The notes: generated by a model not told the origin, from the sequence alone. DNA of 64,000 nt from Colwellia sp. MB02u-6 (GCF_014077095.1 NZ_JACGVG010000027.1:434001-498000); one strand, 5' to 3'. Positions 39,884-49,454 are shown, counted from the stretch's first letter. Numbers and translations: made by a program.

Positions 39884-39996
39884 GGTGACCCTTTTGGTCC
39901 CTCCGCAATGATACTCTGTGAACTCGGCCAGGTCCGGAAGGAAGCAACCGCAGCAGACGACTCATGTGCCGGAGTGTGGCTATTAGGGTTGCCACC
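39884..39996 (+). ncRNA. ffs: signal recognition particle 4.5S RNA
   Basis: The RNA of the bacterial signal recognition particle, which binds Ffh and targets membrane proteins. The diagnostic apical sequence CAGGTCCGGAAGGAAGCA and the partner strand CATGTGCCGGAGTG are present, and the ends GGTGACCCT and AGGGTTGCCACC pair. The length of about 113 bases agrees with E. coli 4.5S RNA (114). Ends were set by the terminal pairing. Confidence 0.95.
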
Positions 39997-40987
39997 AATA
40001 TTTTTATCAATGACCTACATCAGAAAAGCGTAACTGCCACAATTGGTGCAACAATGAAGTCAGCCAAAACCCCTCATTTTTAATCTTGTAATAGTATTTA
40101 TTTTTACCAAAATAACGCATTTTGCACATTATTAAGCATAGCTTAGAAAAAGTAGCTTCCATTAGTTATCAGCGATTATATATTTTTCTCTATCCGCACC
40201 ATCCGCACCAACACAACATACTATCATCTCGTTAAGCACTGTATACCCATCAAAATTTATCTGTGATGACAGGCCAGATTGAAAAAAAATTACTTCGCGC
40301 CTTAGCCGAACTCTTGATCCAGAATTGCCCAAATAGCAAAATGGACGTTAATGGAAACGTTATTCCTTGTCAAAATGCCTTAAGGTTTTGATACCAACAG
40401 ACTAGCCCTTCGGCTACTCCATCAGACTACTCCACCAGACAAGTCCTCAGTAATGGTAACTAATTAAATTTGATGACTTAAAAAATGAATACTGCAAAAT
40501 GGTCTAGACCTAGACCTAGACCTAGACCTAGAGCAAGCCAATAGTAATTAGGGGATAGTGACGTTAGTTAAATTGAAGTAATACTAAGTTGATTAATTAT
40601 CTGCTCATTTCTAATGGTTAAAATGAACAACATCATCGTTATAAAATTGATATGGTGAATAGCTACTGACTAAATTTAATGCTTTATATTTATCCATTCT
40701 CCCTCAGAAAAAAGCTAATCACTTAATTAAATTAGTATAAAAAAATTTACGAAAAGAAGATTAACATCCTAGTGTTAAAAACCTGTATTCTCAAACAAGA
40801 CCTTAACAAATGTATTGCCAACACAAAGCTTAAATATTTTTATCTTCACTGTCAGAAGGTCTTTTAAAAATCGCTGCTATACTTCAACACGTAGTCGGCT
40901 TAGTTGTTGAGTTTAGCCTGTTTTTTTATTAGTTATACGCGAGCTGAAAATAGCAACTTTATACATCTTATTTAGGTGGAAAAAATT
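39997..40987. other. intergenic region after ffs, with no convincing gene
   Basis: This 991-bp stretch holds a hexamer tandem repeat (annotated separately at 40504-40532). It also has one 41-codon frame at 40267-40392 (MTGQIEKKLLRALAELL...) with no ribosome-binding site or family resemblance that I can see. I see no RNA gene. The last 150 bp should carry the promoter of the membrane protein at 40988. Confidence 0.45.
40504..40532. repeat. TAGACC tandem hexamer repeat
   Basis: TAGACC is repeated four times without change and continues as TAGA. The tract lies in non-coding DNA. It is a simple-sequence repeat that could vary in copy number between strains. Confidence 0.85.
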
Positions 40988-41545
40988 ATGATCAGACATT
41001 TTTATGTTATAGCAGAAATTGATGAAGTTGAAAAAGTTGAAAAAGATCTCAAGTTACAAGGTTTTACTGATCCACAAATTCATGTGCTTAGTGAAAATGA
41101 TACTGAGGTCGAAACCCATAATTTACATGCAGTAGAGTCCGTATTAAAACAAGATGTTGTCCATTCAACAATAATTGGTGCTATTTATGGCGTAATTGGC
41201 GCTATTATTACTCTCTTCATTTCATATACTATGGGCTGGACAGAATCTACCGTGGGTTGGATACCTTTTATTTTCTTATCTATTATTATACTTGGTTTTT
41301 GTACTTGGGAGGGCGGCCTTATCGGCATTCAAACACCTAATATCAATTTTGTACAGTTTAAGGAAATGTTGCATGAAGGTAAGTATATTTTGTTTGTTGA
41401 TGTCGATCCTGAACAAGAAATAGCTATAGCTTCAGTGATGAAGATGCATCCAAATATTCAAGTGGCAGGGATAGGGGAAGGCGCTCCTCATTGGGTGGTA
41501 AGAGCCCAAGATAAATTTAAACGTTTTATGAAAGTTATGCCTTAA
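40988..41545 (+). CDS. conserved membrane protein of unknown function
   Basis: This 185-residue protein has a soluble N-terminal part (IRHFYVIAEIDEVEKVEKDL, about 1-60) and two membrane helices at about 62-82 and 90-110. A conserved FCTWEGGLIGIQTPN segment follows, then a soluble C-terminal part (ILFVDVDPEQEIAI). Similar proteins occur widely in marine gammaproteobacteria and are sometimes given unsupported names such as NAD/FAD-utilizing enzyme. The ATG at 40988 is preceded by AGGTGG; a GTG at 40976 overlaps that ribosome-binding site and is unlikely. Confidence 0.8.
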   Translation: MIRHFYVIAEIDEVEKVEKDLKLQGFTDPQIHVLSENDTEVETHNLHAVESVLKQDVVHSTIIGAIYGVIGAIITLFISYTMGWTESTVGWIPFIFLSIIILGFCTWEGGLIGIQTPNINFVQFKEMLHEGKYILFVDVDPEQEIAIASVMKMHPNIQVAGIGEGAPHWVVRAQDKFKRFMKVMP

Positions 41546-41615
41546 TTTAGCGAATACTGTTATCACTAGGTGACGATAACAGTAGTTAAAGTTATAAAAG
41601 TTAATCTACCACTAT

Positions 41616-41854
41616 ATGAGTGAAAATATGAGTGAAAACAGAAAAAAGTATTTACATGATTATGTTTTAGCGAAAAAAATAGAGCAAACCGTTAGTTTAT
41701 CGATGAGTCTATACCGGTAACAACATCAGCGTTATACGTTTTTGTAAAGAATAAAATAGCAAGGTTGACTTATATTTCAAATACAGCCAGTGATAATGTT
41801 TGTACATTACCACCGGGCCTATCACTCAATAATATCGATGCCAATCACTTTTAG
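41616..41854 (+). pseudogene. small ORF broken by a frameshift
   Basis: ATG 41616 begins MSENMSENRKKYLHDYVLAK and continues to about 41702. There a -1 change of frame is needed to continue as DESIPVTTSALYVFVKNKIA... and reach TAG 41854. Neither frame alone looks like a complete gene: the first stops at 41718 after 34 codons, and the second has no start. The combined product would be about 79 residues. I do not recognise it. A sequencing error cannot be excluded. Confidence 0.45.
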
Positions 41855-42132
41855 CTAACATGCTAGTCACTAAAACCTCTTATCAATTACCTGTCTTCAG
41901 TTTCTCGATAGTTGTGATGAAAATCACTATTAATCTCTTTGGAACTCACTAGGCGTTCAGTGTAGAGGGAGATGACTTTAATATTTTTCCAGTTAACCAG
42001 AAGAAATTTTAGCTGCAAGTAATGGTATTCTGGGTAAAGGTAAATAAGGCTACAAAATTATCTTGTGAGGCAAAATATCAATCAAATGGCAACTTGGCGT
42101 AAACTTATGATTAACCCTCACCCTCACCAAGA

Positions 42133-43974
42133 TTATAAATACAACCAATTTAATAACAGAGAGAGTGTTATCCACATCAATAGAATCAAGGGAATACCAA
42201 TACGCATAAAGTCAGAAAATTTATAGCCACCGGCATTCATCACCAATAAGTTAGTTTTATAAGCCATAGGTGTGGCATAGCTCAAGTTAGCACCGAATAA
42301 CACCGCTAAGATAAATGGCTCAGGTGAAAGGTTTAACTGGCTAGCTACTGAAATAGCAATAGGTGTACCAATAACGGCTGCAGCATTGTTAGAAACGATA
42401 TTAGTTAATATGGCTAATAACAACATTAATGCGGCTAAAATTCCTCCTGGCGGTAAACCAAAAGATAAGGCGACAAAAACCTGGGCTATATATTCTGCGC
42501 CTCCGGTTATCATCATTGCAGATCCTAAAGCTAAAGAGGCGGCAACAATTAAAATAACTTGGGTACTAAGCGCAGAGGCAGCTTCTTGCCAATCTAAGCA
42601 TTTAGTCACTAACAGTATCAACACCCCACATACTGAACTAATTTCAATGGGTAAAATACCTAGTGCCGACGAAATAACCACGGCGAGTAATGTGCCCAAA
42701 GCCAATGGCGCTTTTTTTGTTTGTGGCAATGATTCTGCCCCATCGATTATTAACAGACCGGGTTTGGATTTTAATAAACTTATTTGCTCGGTTTCTCCTT
42801 GCACAAGTAATACATCACCAATCTGCAAGCGACTGTTTCCTATGCCATTAGCACCAATTTCCATTGCTTTACCTGCTCTGTGCAATGCCACTACCGTTAT
42901 GGCATGTTTACGAATGAAATTTGCCTGTTGTAAGGTGCGACCTTCAAGACCAGAGCCAGCGATGATGACAATTTCAGCCAAGGTTTTTTTTTCAGCTTTT
43001 AATGGATGCTCTTCGTCAACTTTATGCAAGCCAGAAAATAAAGTGGCTCCTAATACTGTTTCATATTCTTTTAGACGATCGGGGTAGTCATGAACCTTTA
43101 ATCTGTCCCCAACAACAAGCAAAGTATCGGGTAAAGGGATAATATTTCGATTGTCGGGCCCTCGCTGGATACTCTCTATTTTTATTTGGCCATCAGTTAA
43201 GGCAATTATCTCGGTAATGGTTTTTTCGTTAACAAGACTGTTTTCGTTTATATTGAGGTAAGCACTAAATATACGTGGCGACGTATCAGGCATTGATGGT
43301 GATCTACGAGGTAAAAGTTTTGGCGCAATTAGCCATAAGTAAAGTATAGCAACGACTGAAGCCATAAGTGCTGGCTTAGCAAAGTCAAATAGCCCAAATT
43401 CAGCTGCGCCCATATTTCTTGCAATACTAACCACGAGTAAGTTTGTTGAGGTGCCTATCGTTGTGGCCATTCCGCCGACTAAAGTGGCTAATCCCATAGG
43501 TAACAACATGGGTGATGAATCTGTTTTAGTGCGTAACGACACGCTGATCAAAATAGGCAGTAATAAAACTACGACAGGGGTATTGTTAATAAAGGCACTT
43601 AACCCGCCCGCTAAAATAAGTGTGATCAATAAAGACAGTGTGGGGTTTATTTTCCACAACTTGGCCAGGTATCGGCCAATAGGCTCCAAGGCCCCGGTGC
43701 GCACAATGCCATGGCCAATAATCATCAAGGAACATACAGTAACCAAAGCTTCATGACCAAAACCAAAGAACAAGGAACTTGGTTCAAAGTGTTTGCCATC
43801 GCTATAAAATGGAAAAATAGCAAACGTAACACTTAAAATTGCTATCACAGCAAGTGAGGAGGTTTCTAAGGGGGTATCTTCTCGACGAAATAAATACAAT
43901 GCCAATACTGTTATCAATAAAACTGCTAAGGCATGATTATTAGGAAGCTCTGGAATATTCAAAGGCTTTACCAA
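42133..43974 (-). CDS. SLC13/DASS-family transporter with RCK_C domains
   Basis: This 613-residue inner-membrane protein has two halves of membrane helices around a cytoplasmic insert (about 210-390). The insert resembles paired TrkA-C (RCK_C) regulatory domains (LVVGDRLKVHDYPD; IGDVLLVQGETEQI). The helices contain the twin NNTPVV and NNAAAV signatures of the DASS/SLC13 fold (anion-sodium symporters). Substrate could be a dicarboxylate, sulfate or another anion; the sequence does not decide. The gene is monocistronic, with about 270 bp of featureless DNA downstream. Confidence 0.85.
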   Translation of the reverse strand: MVKPLNIPELPNNHALAVLLITVLALYLFRREDTPLETSSLAVIAILSVTFAIFPFYSDGKHFEPSSLFFGFGHEALVTVCSLMIIGHGIVRTGALEPIGRYLAKLWKINPTLSLLITLILAGGLSAFINNTPVVVLLLPILISVSLRTKTDSSPMLLPMGLATLVGGMATTIGTSTNLLVVSIARNMGAAEFGLFDFAKPALMASVVAILYLWLIAPKLLPRRSPSMPDTSPRIFSAYLNINENSLVNEKTITEIIALTDGQIKIESIQRGPDNRNIIPLPDTLLVVGDRLKVHDYPDRLKEYETVLGATLFSGLHKVDEEHPLKAEKKTLAEIVIIAGSGLEGRTLQQANFIRKHAITVVALHRAGKAMEIGANGIGNSRLQIGDVLLVQGETEQISLLKSKPGLLIIDGAESLPQTKKAPLALGTLLAVVISSALGILPIEISSVCGVLILLVTKCLDWQEAASALSTQVILIVAASLALGSAMMITGGAEYIAQVFVALSFGLPPGGILAALMLLLAILTNIVSNNAAAVIGTPIAISVASQLNLSPEPFILAVLFGANLSYATPMAYKTNLLVMNAGGYKFSDFMRIGIPLILLMWITLSLLLNWLYL

Positions 43975-44045
43975 GTTGATTTAATTATCTAGTTTTTAGC
44001 GCTAGCCCTGATTTAGTCGAATTTCATCAGTTATTTATTAACAAA

Positions 44046-44306
44046 CTAAGTATGTTCTTTCATAAACTCTAATGCTTTTGCGACCGCTACTTTGACATTG
44101 CTTTCCATTTCAAAACGCTCAGATGCGGGTAAATAAAAGGCCATATCAACTTCATGGCGGATGTAGCGGGTGGGTAATTGATTTAACACCACGCAAACTA
44201 AATCTGCTAAAAACTCAGCATCATAGCTTTCTTCTAATTTTAACGTAGCAAAGTGCTGATCCACTAATTTTTCATAGTAGTTGTGAATATCATCAGAAAT
44301 TTTCAT
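44046..44306 (-). CDS. ComFB-like small protein
   Basis: This 86-residue protein contains DLVCVVLNQLPTRYIRHEVD, which fits the ComFB (late competence development) family, where a xxxLNxLPxxY core is conserved. In cyanobacteria, related proteins bind cyclic di-nucleotides; in gammaproteobacteria the role is unknown. It lies between the SLC13 transporter and priC on the same strand but is separated from both. The family call is from memory. Confidence 0.6.
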   Translation of the reverse strand: MKISDDIHNYYEKLVDQHFATLKLEESYDAEFLADLVCVVLNQLPTRYIRHEVDMAFYLPASERFEMESNVKVAVAKALEFMKEHT

Positions 44307-44428
44307 GTAGGCGCCGCTTTATTTAATGACTATATTTTCAAGCGTAATGCTAGCGCAATGAAAACACCAACTTTTTTATGCCTTTAGATTGATTTTTATC
44401 AAAAAAGTCAATGGCAGTAAGCTATTAG

Positions 44429-45031
44429 TTAAAATTTTTCAGCTTGGGCTATTTCACGTTCTAATTTAGATATGGCTTGACGACATCGACCAAGGCGCTG
44501 ATGTAGCGCAAGAATTTCTTCAGTAAATTGCTTTGTTTGTGTCGCTGATGTGTTGTGGCCTTGTCGTTCACGCACTTGGATCATTTCTACTAATCGGCGT
44601 TCAAATTCAAAGGTTTCATTTAGCTTTTTATGTAAGTTGTGACTTGATTGCATTACCGCTTGAGCCGCTTTTTTATAACGACGGGCTTTTATGGCAACAA
44701 GCCTTTGAGTTGGCTCTTTATGGAGCGCACTATTTGAATTCAATGCGTTACGCAACGCTGATATTTGCTGTTCTATTATGAGTAAACGGCTGTGTGCAAG
44801 TGCATTCTTGTTAGCTGATAGTAATCGAGACAATTCATTAGTTTTATTTTTTACTTCAATAATATAAGGACGGAACTGATCGCTATGGGTGAGGAATAAT
44901 GCTTCAGAAAAAATATCATTTTCTTGAATTATTTTATGTGATTTAGAATGTTTATTTTGTTGATCAACTTGCAGAGCTTGCTCGTTAAGTTGGTCGAGAA
45001 TGGCGTGAATTTTATTAATTGCACTTTGCAT
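44429..45031 (-). CDS. priC: primosomal replication protein PriC
   Basis: PriC helps reload DnaB at stalled forks by recognising SSB-coated DNA. The 200-residue, helical, basic protein has an N-terminal region with FSEALFLTHSDQFRPYI and the characteristic segment NLHKKLNETFEFERRLVEMI near residue 150. E. coli PriC is 175 residues. It follows the TSUP permease after 12 bp on the same strand, an operon-like arrangement. In enterics priC lies near apt; here it is separate. Confidence 0.85.
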   Translation of the reverse strand: MQSAINKIHAILDQLNEQALQVDQQNKHSKSHKIIQENDIFSEALFLTHSDQFRPYIIEVKNKTNELSRLLSANKNALAHSRLLIIEQQISALRNALNSNSALHKEPTQRLVAIKARRYKKAAQAVMQSSHNLHKKLNETFEFERRLVEMIQVRERQGHNTSATQTKQFTEEILALHQRLGRCRQAISKLEREIAQAEKF

Positions 45032-45043
45032 AAGTAACCCTTC

Positions 45044-45826
45044 TTAGCTCAGCCAAGCTTGGTAGCCCAAGTTAACAGACATTAAAATAACCACAGTAAT
45101 AAATACCGGGCGGATAAACTTACTACCAAATTTAATCGCCCAATGAGCGCCTACCCACGCACCTAGCATCATAAATATTCCCATAGAAATGCCTAAGACA
45201 AAGTTAACATGGCCAAGATAGATAAAGGTTAATAAGCTAAAAAAGTTACTGACAAAATTGGTGGAGCGGGCTAAGCCAGAACTTAAAAGAATATCGATCT
45301 TATATATTGCATTAGACGAGCTTACCCAAAATGCCCCTGTACCGGGGCCTGCAAAACCATCATAAAATCCTAGTATTAAGCCTTGTACAACTTGCTTGAA
45401 TTTAATCGACATGGTTTTTAACGGCAAACCATGTATGTCACTAGTGACTGAGCTTGAAAGTAAGGTATATATTGCCGTCATCACTATTAGTACTGGGATG
45501 TACTTATCTAAAAATTCGACAGATAAAAAATTAACTATTATGGTGCCTAAAATAGCACCAATAGCGGTAGCAATAATAGCAAATCGCCAATATTTAGGGC
45601 TAAAAAGTCTTTTTCGATAGAAGGCAAATGATGCGGTGAATGAACCAAAAGACGCAGCAAGCTTGTTGGTGCCTAACGCGACATGTGGTGGCAAGCCTGA
45701 CGTTAGTAATGTTGGAACCGTCAGCATTCCGCCGCCACCGGCGATGGCATCAATTAGCCCTGCAACAAAGCCGACACTACATAAGGTTATCCATAAACTC
45801 ATGTCTAGGACGGGATCAATAATCAT
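45044..45826 (-). CDS. TSUP (TauE/SafE) family membrane permease
   Basis: This 260-residue protein has about eight membrane helices. The N-terminal motif GFVAGLIDAIAGGGGMLTVP and the mid-protein GFYDGFAGPGTGAFW are the two inverted-repeat signatures of TauE/SafE (DUF81) exporters. It resembles the YfcA subgroup. The substrate, probably an organic sulfonate or other sulfur compound, is unproven. It is the first gene of the pair with priC. Confidence 0.88.
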   Translation of the reverse strand: MIIDPVLDMSLWITLCSVGFVAGLIDAIAGGGGMLTVPTLLTSGLPPHVALGTNKLAASFGSFTASFAFYRKRLFSPKYWRFAIIATAIGAILGTIIVNFLSVEFLDKYIPVLIVMTAIYTLLSSSVTSDIHGLPLKTMSIKFKQVVQGLILGFYDGFAGPGTGAFWVSSSNAIYKIDILLSSGLARSTNFVSNFFSLLTFIYLGHVNFVLGISMGIFMMLGAWVGAHWAIKFGSKFIRPVFITVVILMSVNLGYQAWLS

Positions 45827-46595
45827 AGGGTTTATTGCGTATAAAATTTAGCGCTAACTATACCACAGAGAATGCTTGATTTGATTGCCCTTTATTTTTC
45901 AATTTTTCACGTGTGAAATCAGTTTTCAATTAATGTGTATTAATTAAACCGAACCAGGCTCTGTTATAACTTTAAATACCAATATCACCAGTTAATATAA
46001 CTAGTAATTCAATAGTTCCTTAGCATTACTTGATCTCAGTTACAAAATAAATATTAACAAAAGCAGCTAAGCGTTTCATTTTATTTACAGTAATTGAATT
46101 TTTTATTAAGCGATTGTAATTATTAATTTATCTTAATTTACTGGTTATTATTTTATCTCATCCAAAAGTTTTTATTTTTTAAATAAAACTCTTTAATACA
46201 TATTTTTATTGAACTTTATCCATTGTTTTATATGGTTTAATTTTAATATGGAAATAGGTGGTTGTGATGTACTAGTGTTTATTTATGTAATTTTCACTCG
46301 GAATGACATTTTATTTTTTTTAGTCAGTATTTTGCTGTTTTGACTTATTTACCTAACTCTAAAGTTAACAAACGTACCATTTTTATTGGCCTATTAACTA
46401 AATTGCAACAATAATAACAAGGTATGTTTACTTTTTTGTAGCAGTATTGAGTTCGATATCTTAGCCAATATATTAGGATTATGACCAAAAGAGCAAATTA
46501 AGTTTTACGACCAAAAGAGCAATAATAATTCAAAAATAGGCAAAATAGCGCTGAATTTAAACACTAATATCACGAAAGTGGTTCAGGGAGTATTT
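45827..46595. promoter_or_regulatory. upstream region of the first TonB-dependent receptor with a 14-bp direct repeat
   Basis: This AT-rich region of 769 bp has no gene. GACCAAAAGAGCAA occurs twice exactly (46483-46496 and 46509-46522), 26 bp apart and about 75-110 bp before the receptor start, which suits an operator bound by a dimer or by two dimers. The upstream region of the second receptor keeps a decayed version only (GATCAAAATAATTCAA near 50394). No Fur-box-like palindrome stands out. Confidence 0.5.
46569..46582 (+). promoter_or_regulatory. leader hairpin with GAAA tetraloop, receptor 1
   Basis: ATCAC-GAAA-GTGGT forms a 5-bp stem capped by a GNRA-type loop (one U-G wobble), just before the CAGGGAG ribosome-binding site. 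The second receptor has the same element with a full Watson-Crick stem. Confidence 0.45.
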
Positions 46596-49397
46596 ATGTA
46601 TAACAATAGTAAAATAGCTACAACAGTACGCATCGCCATGATGTTTGGCGCAGGCGCAGCTGCCGCAATTTCAGCACCTGCATTTTCAGCAGAAGATGAA
46701 TCAGCTGAAAGCGTAGAGCGTATTGAAGTAACAGGTTCTCGCATTAAGCGTGCAGATATAGAAGGTGCAAATCCTGTCCAAGTTATCACTCGCCAAGACC
46801 TTGTTGCTTCAGGTATCTCTAATATGGGTGATATCTTGCAAGAAATTCCATCGGTAGCTGGCGCGGGTACTAACACCGCGATCAATAACGGTGGTTCAGG
46901 TGCTATTCGCGTATCATTACGTGGTTTAGGTTCTGAACGTACTCTAGTTCTTCTAAACGGTCGCCGTATGGTAGCTTCAGGTACTGGTGCAGACAGTTCA
47001 GTTGATTTAAGTACTATTCCTACTGCTATTGTTAAGCGCGTAGAAGTTTTAAAAGATGGCGCATCAGCTATTTACGGCTCTGATGCGATTGGTGGTGTTG
47101 TAAACATTATTACGCGTGACGACTTTGAAGGTTTCGAATTTAATGCTGGTTACGATATCGGCACTGAAGAGTCGGATGGTGAAACCAAGAATATCGATTT
47201 AACTATTGGCTTTTCTGGTGATAAAGGTAATGCGGTTGTAAACGCATACTATGTTCAGCAGGGTGCACAATGGTCTGGAGACCGTGATTGGTCTAAATTC
47301 GATTATGGTATGGAAGAGGATGGTTCATTAATTCCAGGTGGCTCTTCAGCTACACCATGGGGTCGTTTCCGTGGTTTTGATGAAGACGCTGATGGCTGTA
47401 CAGATTTCACTCATGGTGCAGCTAATGGACCAGGTCAATCTGATCCCTCAGATCACCGTACTGCCGGTTATGACTGTTTTGGTGGTACCGATTTATACAA
47501 CTTCGCACCAGCAAATTATCATTTAACACCTGCAGAGCGCTACGGTGTTTTTGCATCGGGTTCATATGAACTTAATGATAGTGTTCGCGTATTTACGGAG
47601 TTAAGCTTTAACCGTCGTACATCAGATATTAAATTAGCACCATTACCTTTAGCTCCATTAGCATTCTTTGGTTACTCTGCTCCTTACACTGCCGATAACT
47701 ACTACAACCAGACCGTAGGTCCAAAAAATGGTGCAGGCGAAAGTCAAGATATAGCTGATTGGCGTCGACGTATGGTTGAAACTGGCGGTCGTGATTCTAC
47801 TTACCGTATTGAAACTGTACGTGCAATGTTTGGCATTGATGGCGAATTTGATAATGGCTGGGGCTGGGAAGCTAGCTACATCTTTGGTTCAAATGACTCT
47901 GCAACTTCCGCACAAGGAGGTGTAAACTTTGAGAAAGTAGCATTAGCCGTAGGCCCGTCATTTTTAGATGATACTGGAAGTATAATTTGTGGCACGGTAG
48001 ATGCGCCAATTGCCGGTTGCGTATCGTTGAATGTTTTTGGTGTTCCAGGTACAGATAGTGAAGTTTCTCAAGAAATGTTAGATTACATTACTTTTGAAGC
48101 ACATGATCTTGGCTCTAATGAACAGCAAATTATGTCAGCAAGTATTTTTGGTGATGCATTTGAATTACCAGCAGGTACTGTTGGTTTTGCCGCTGGTATT
48201 GAACATCGTGAAGAAAAAGGTGCAGATTATCCTGACGCGCTTATCGCTTTAGGTATCACGTCGGGTTCATCGCGTACATCAACAGAAGGTAGCTACGAAG
48301 TAGACGAAGTATTCTTTGAAACTAATGTTCCACTATTAAGTGGTGTTGTTGGCGCTGAAATATTAGAAGTTGATTTAGCGGTTCGTTACTCTGACTACAA
48401 TACGTTTGGTGATACTACTAACCACAAAATTGGTGTTCGTTGGGTTCCATTCGATGGTCTAATGGTTCGTGGTACATCTTCAACAGCATTCCGTGCTCCT
48501 TCTACATCTGATTTGTTCGCTGGTTCTTCAGACAACAGTCCAGAAGTCGTAGATCCATGTTTTACTAACCCAACAGCATTCTGTATTGCTAACGGTGTTC
48601 CTGCCGCTGGTTTTGTGCCAATTGGTGACCAATTATCTTCAACGCGTGGTGGTAATCAAGAACTTCAACCTGAAGAAGCTGATATTTTTACCGCTGGTAT
48701 TGTATATAGTCCTGATTTTGCTGAAAATTTTTCACTAACGTTAGATTACTGGGATATCGAAATTACTAGTGCAATTAGTACGTTAGGTGAACAGTTAATT
48801 CTTACAAGTTGTGCAGCAAGTGGCGAATATTGTGACAAAATCACTCGTTTTGGTGTTGATAGCCCGCTTTACGGTAACTCAATTGATATTGATGATCGTA
48901 CAACAAATGTTGGTGGTGTTGAATCATCAGGTTACGACTTTAATATTCGTTACTCAACAGACCTTGAAGGTGGCACAATAACTTTCAACGTAGACACGAC
49001 TTATTATGATACATATGATATTACACAAGCTAATGGCGCTGTAATCGAAAATGCTGGTTACTTCTACCGTAATAGCGGTGATGGTAACTTCCCTAAGTGG
49101 AAAACTAATGCTGATGTTCGCTATACAAGTGATGATTGGTCTGCAGCTTGGTCAGTTCGTTATATAGGTGATGTTAAAGAGACGTTTGGTGATGGATTCC
49201 GTACGATTGATAAGCAAATCATTAATGATGCTCGCTTTAGCTACTTAATGGATAATATGACTGCATCTATTGGTCTAAATAATGTATTTGATGAAGATCC
49301 ACCTTATGCAGATACTGGTTTTAACGATAATACTGACCCTCGTACTTATAACACTCAAGGTCGTCATGTATACGTTACTTTAGGATTATCTTTCTAA
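46596..49397 (+). CDS. TonB-dependent outer-membrane receptor (copy 1)
   Basis: This 933-residue precursor has a signal peptide ending FSAEDE and the ERIEVTGSRIKR segment typical of the TonB-box/plug boundary. A plug domain follows (DLVASGISNMGDIL, LRGLGSERTLVLLNGRRM, DGASAIYGSDAIGGVVNI), then a long beta barrel ending in YVTLGLSF with terminal Phe for the BAM complex. ATG 46596 has CAGGGAG upstream; GTG 46578 is in the leader hairpin and unlikely. The substrate is unknown; the subfamily is common for peptide or carbohydrate uptake in marine bacteria. It is paralogous over its whole length to the receptor at 50468. Confidence 0.93.
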   Translation: MYNNSKIATTVRIAMMFGAGAAAAISAPAFSAEDESAESVERIEVTGSRIKRADIEGANPVQVITRQDLVASGISNMGDILQEIPSVAGAGTNTAINNGGSGAIRVSLRGLGSERTLVLLNGRRMVASGTGADSSVDLSTIPTAIVKRVEVLKDGASAIYGSDAIGGVVNIITRDDFEGFEFNAGYDIGTEESDGETKNIDLTIGFSGDKGNAVVNAYYVQQGAQWSGDRDWSKFDYGMEEDGSLIPGGSSATPWGRFRGFDEDADGCTDFTHGAANGPGQSDPSDHRTAGYDCFGGTDLYNFAPANYHLTPAERYGVFASGSYELNDSVRVFTELSFNRRTSDIKLAPLPLAPLAFFGYSAPYTADNYYNQTVGPKNGAGESQDIADWRRRMVETGGRDSTYRIETVRAMFGIDGEFDNGWGWEASYIFGSNDSATSAQGGVNFEKVALAVGPSFLDDTGSIICGTVDAPIAGCVSLNVFGVPGTDSEVSQEMLDYITFEAHDLGSNEQQIMSASIFGDAFELPAGTVGFAAGIEHREEKGADYPDALIALGITSGSSRTSTEGSYEVDEVFFETNVPLLSGVVGAEILEVDLAVRYSDYNTFGDTTNHKIGVRWVPFDGLMVRGTSSTAFRAPSTSDLFAGSSDNSPEVVDPCFTNPTAFCIANGVPAAGFVPIGDQLSSTRGGNQELQPEEADIFTAGIVYSPDFAENFSLTLDYWDIEITSAISTLGEQLILTSCAASGEYCDKITRFGVDSPLYGNSIDIDDRTTNVGGVESSGYDFNIRYSTDLEGGTITFNVDTTYYDTYDITQANGAVIENAGYFYRNSGDGNFPKWKTNADVRYTSDDWSAAWSVRYIGDVKETFGDGFRTIDKQIINDARFSYLMDNMTASIGLNNVFDEDPPYADTGFNDNTDPRTYNTQGRHVYVTLGLSF

Positions 49398-49420
49398 GAT
49401 GATTTTTAAATAAAGCAAAT

Positions 49421-49454
49421 AAAAAAGCCATTGAGGTAGACTCAATGGCTTTCT
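49421..49454 (+). terminator. terminator of receptor 1
   Basis: AAGCCATTGAG and CTCAATGGCTT pair perfectly around GTAGA, followed by TCT. Receptor 2 has the same hairpin with a GTAAA loop, so the terminator was duplicated with the gene. Confidence 0.85.

Noticed and set aside
40267-40392. 41-codon frame MTGQIEKKLL...
   Set aside because: No convincing ribosome-binding site or family match. It is mentioned only as content of the intergenic region.
42386-43087. 233-codon plus-strand frame antisense to the SLC13 transporter
   Set aside because: The minus-strand frame has clear transporter motifs; this is its shadow.
45827-46595. Fur box upstream of receptor 1
   Set aside because: The region is AT-rich and shows several weak GATAAT-like words, but no 19-bp Fur-type palindrome that I could defend.
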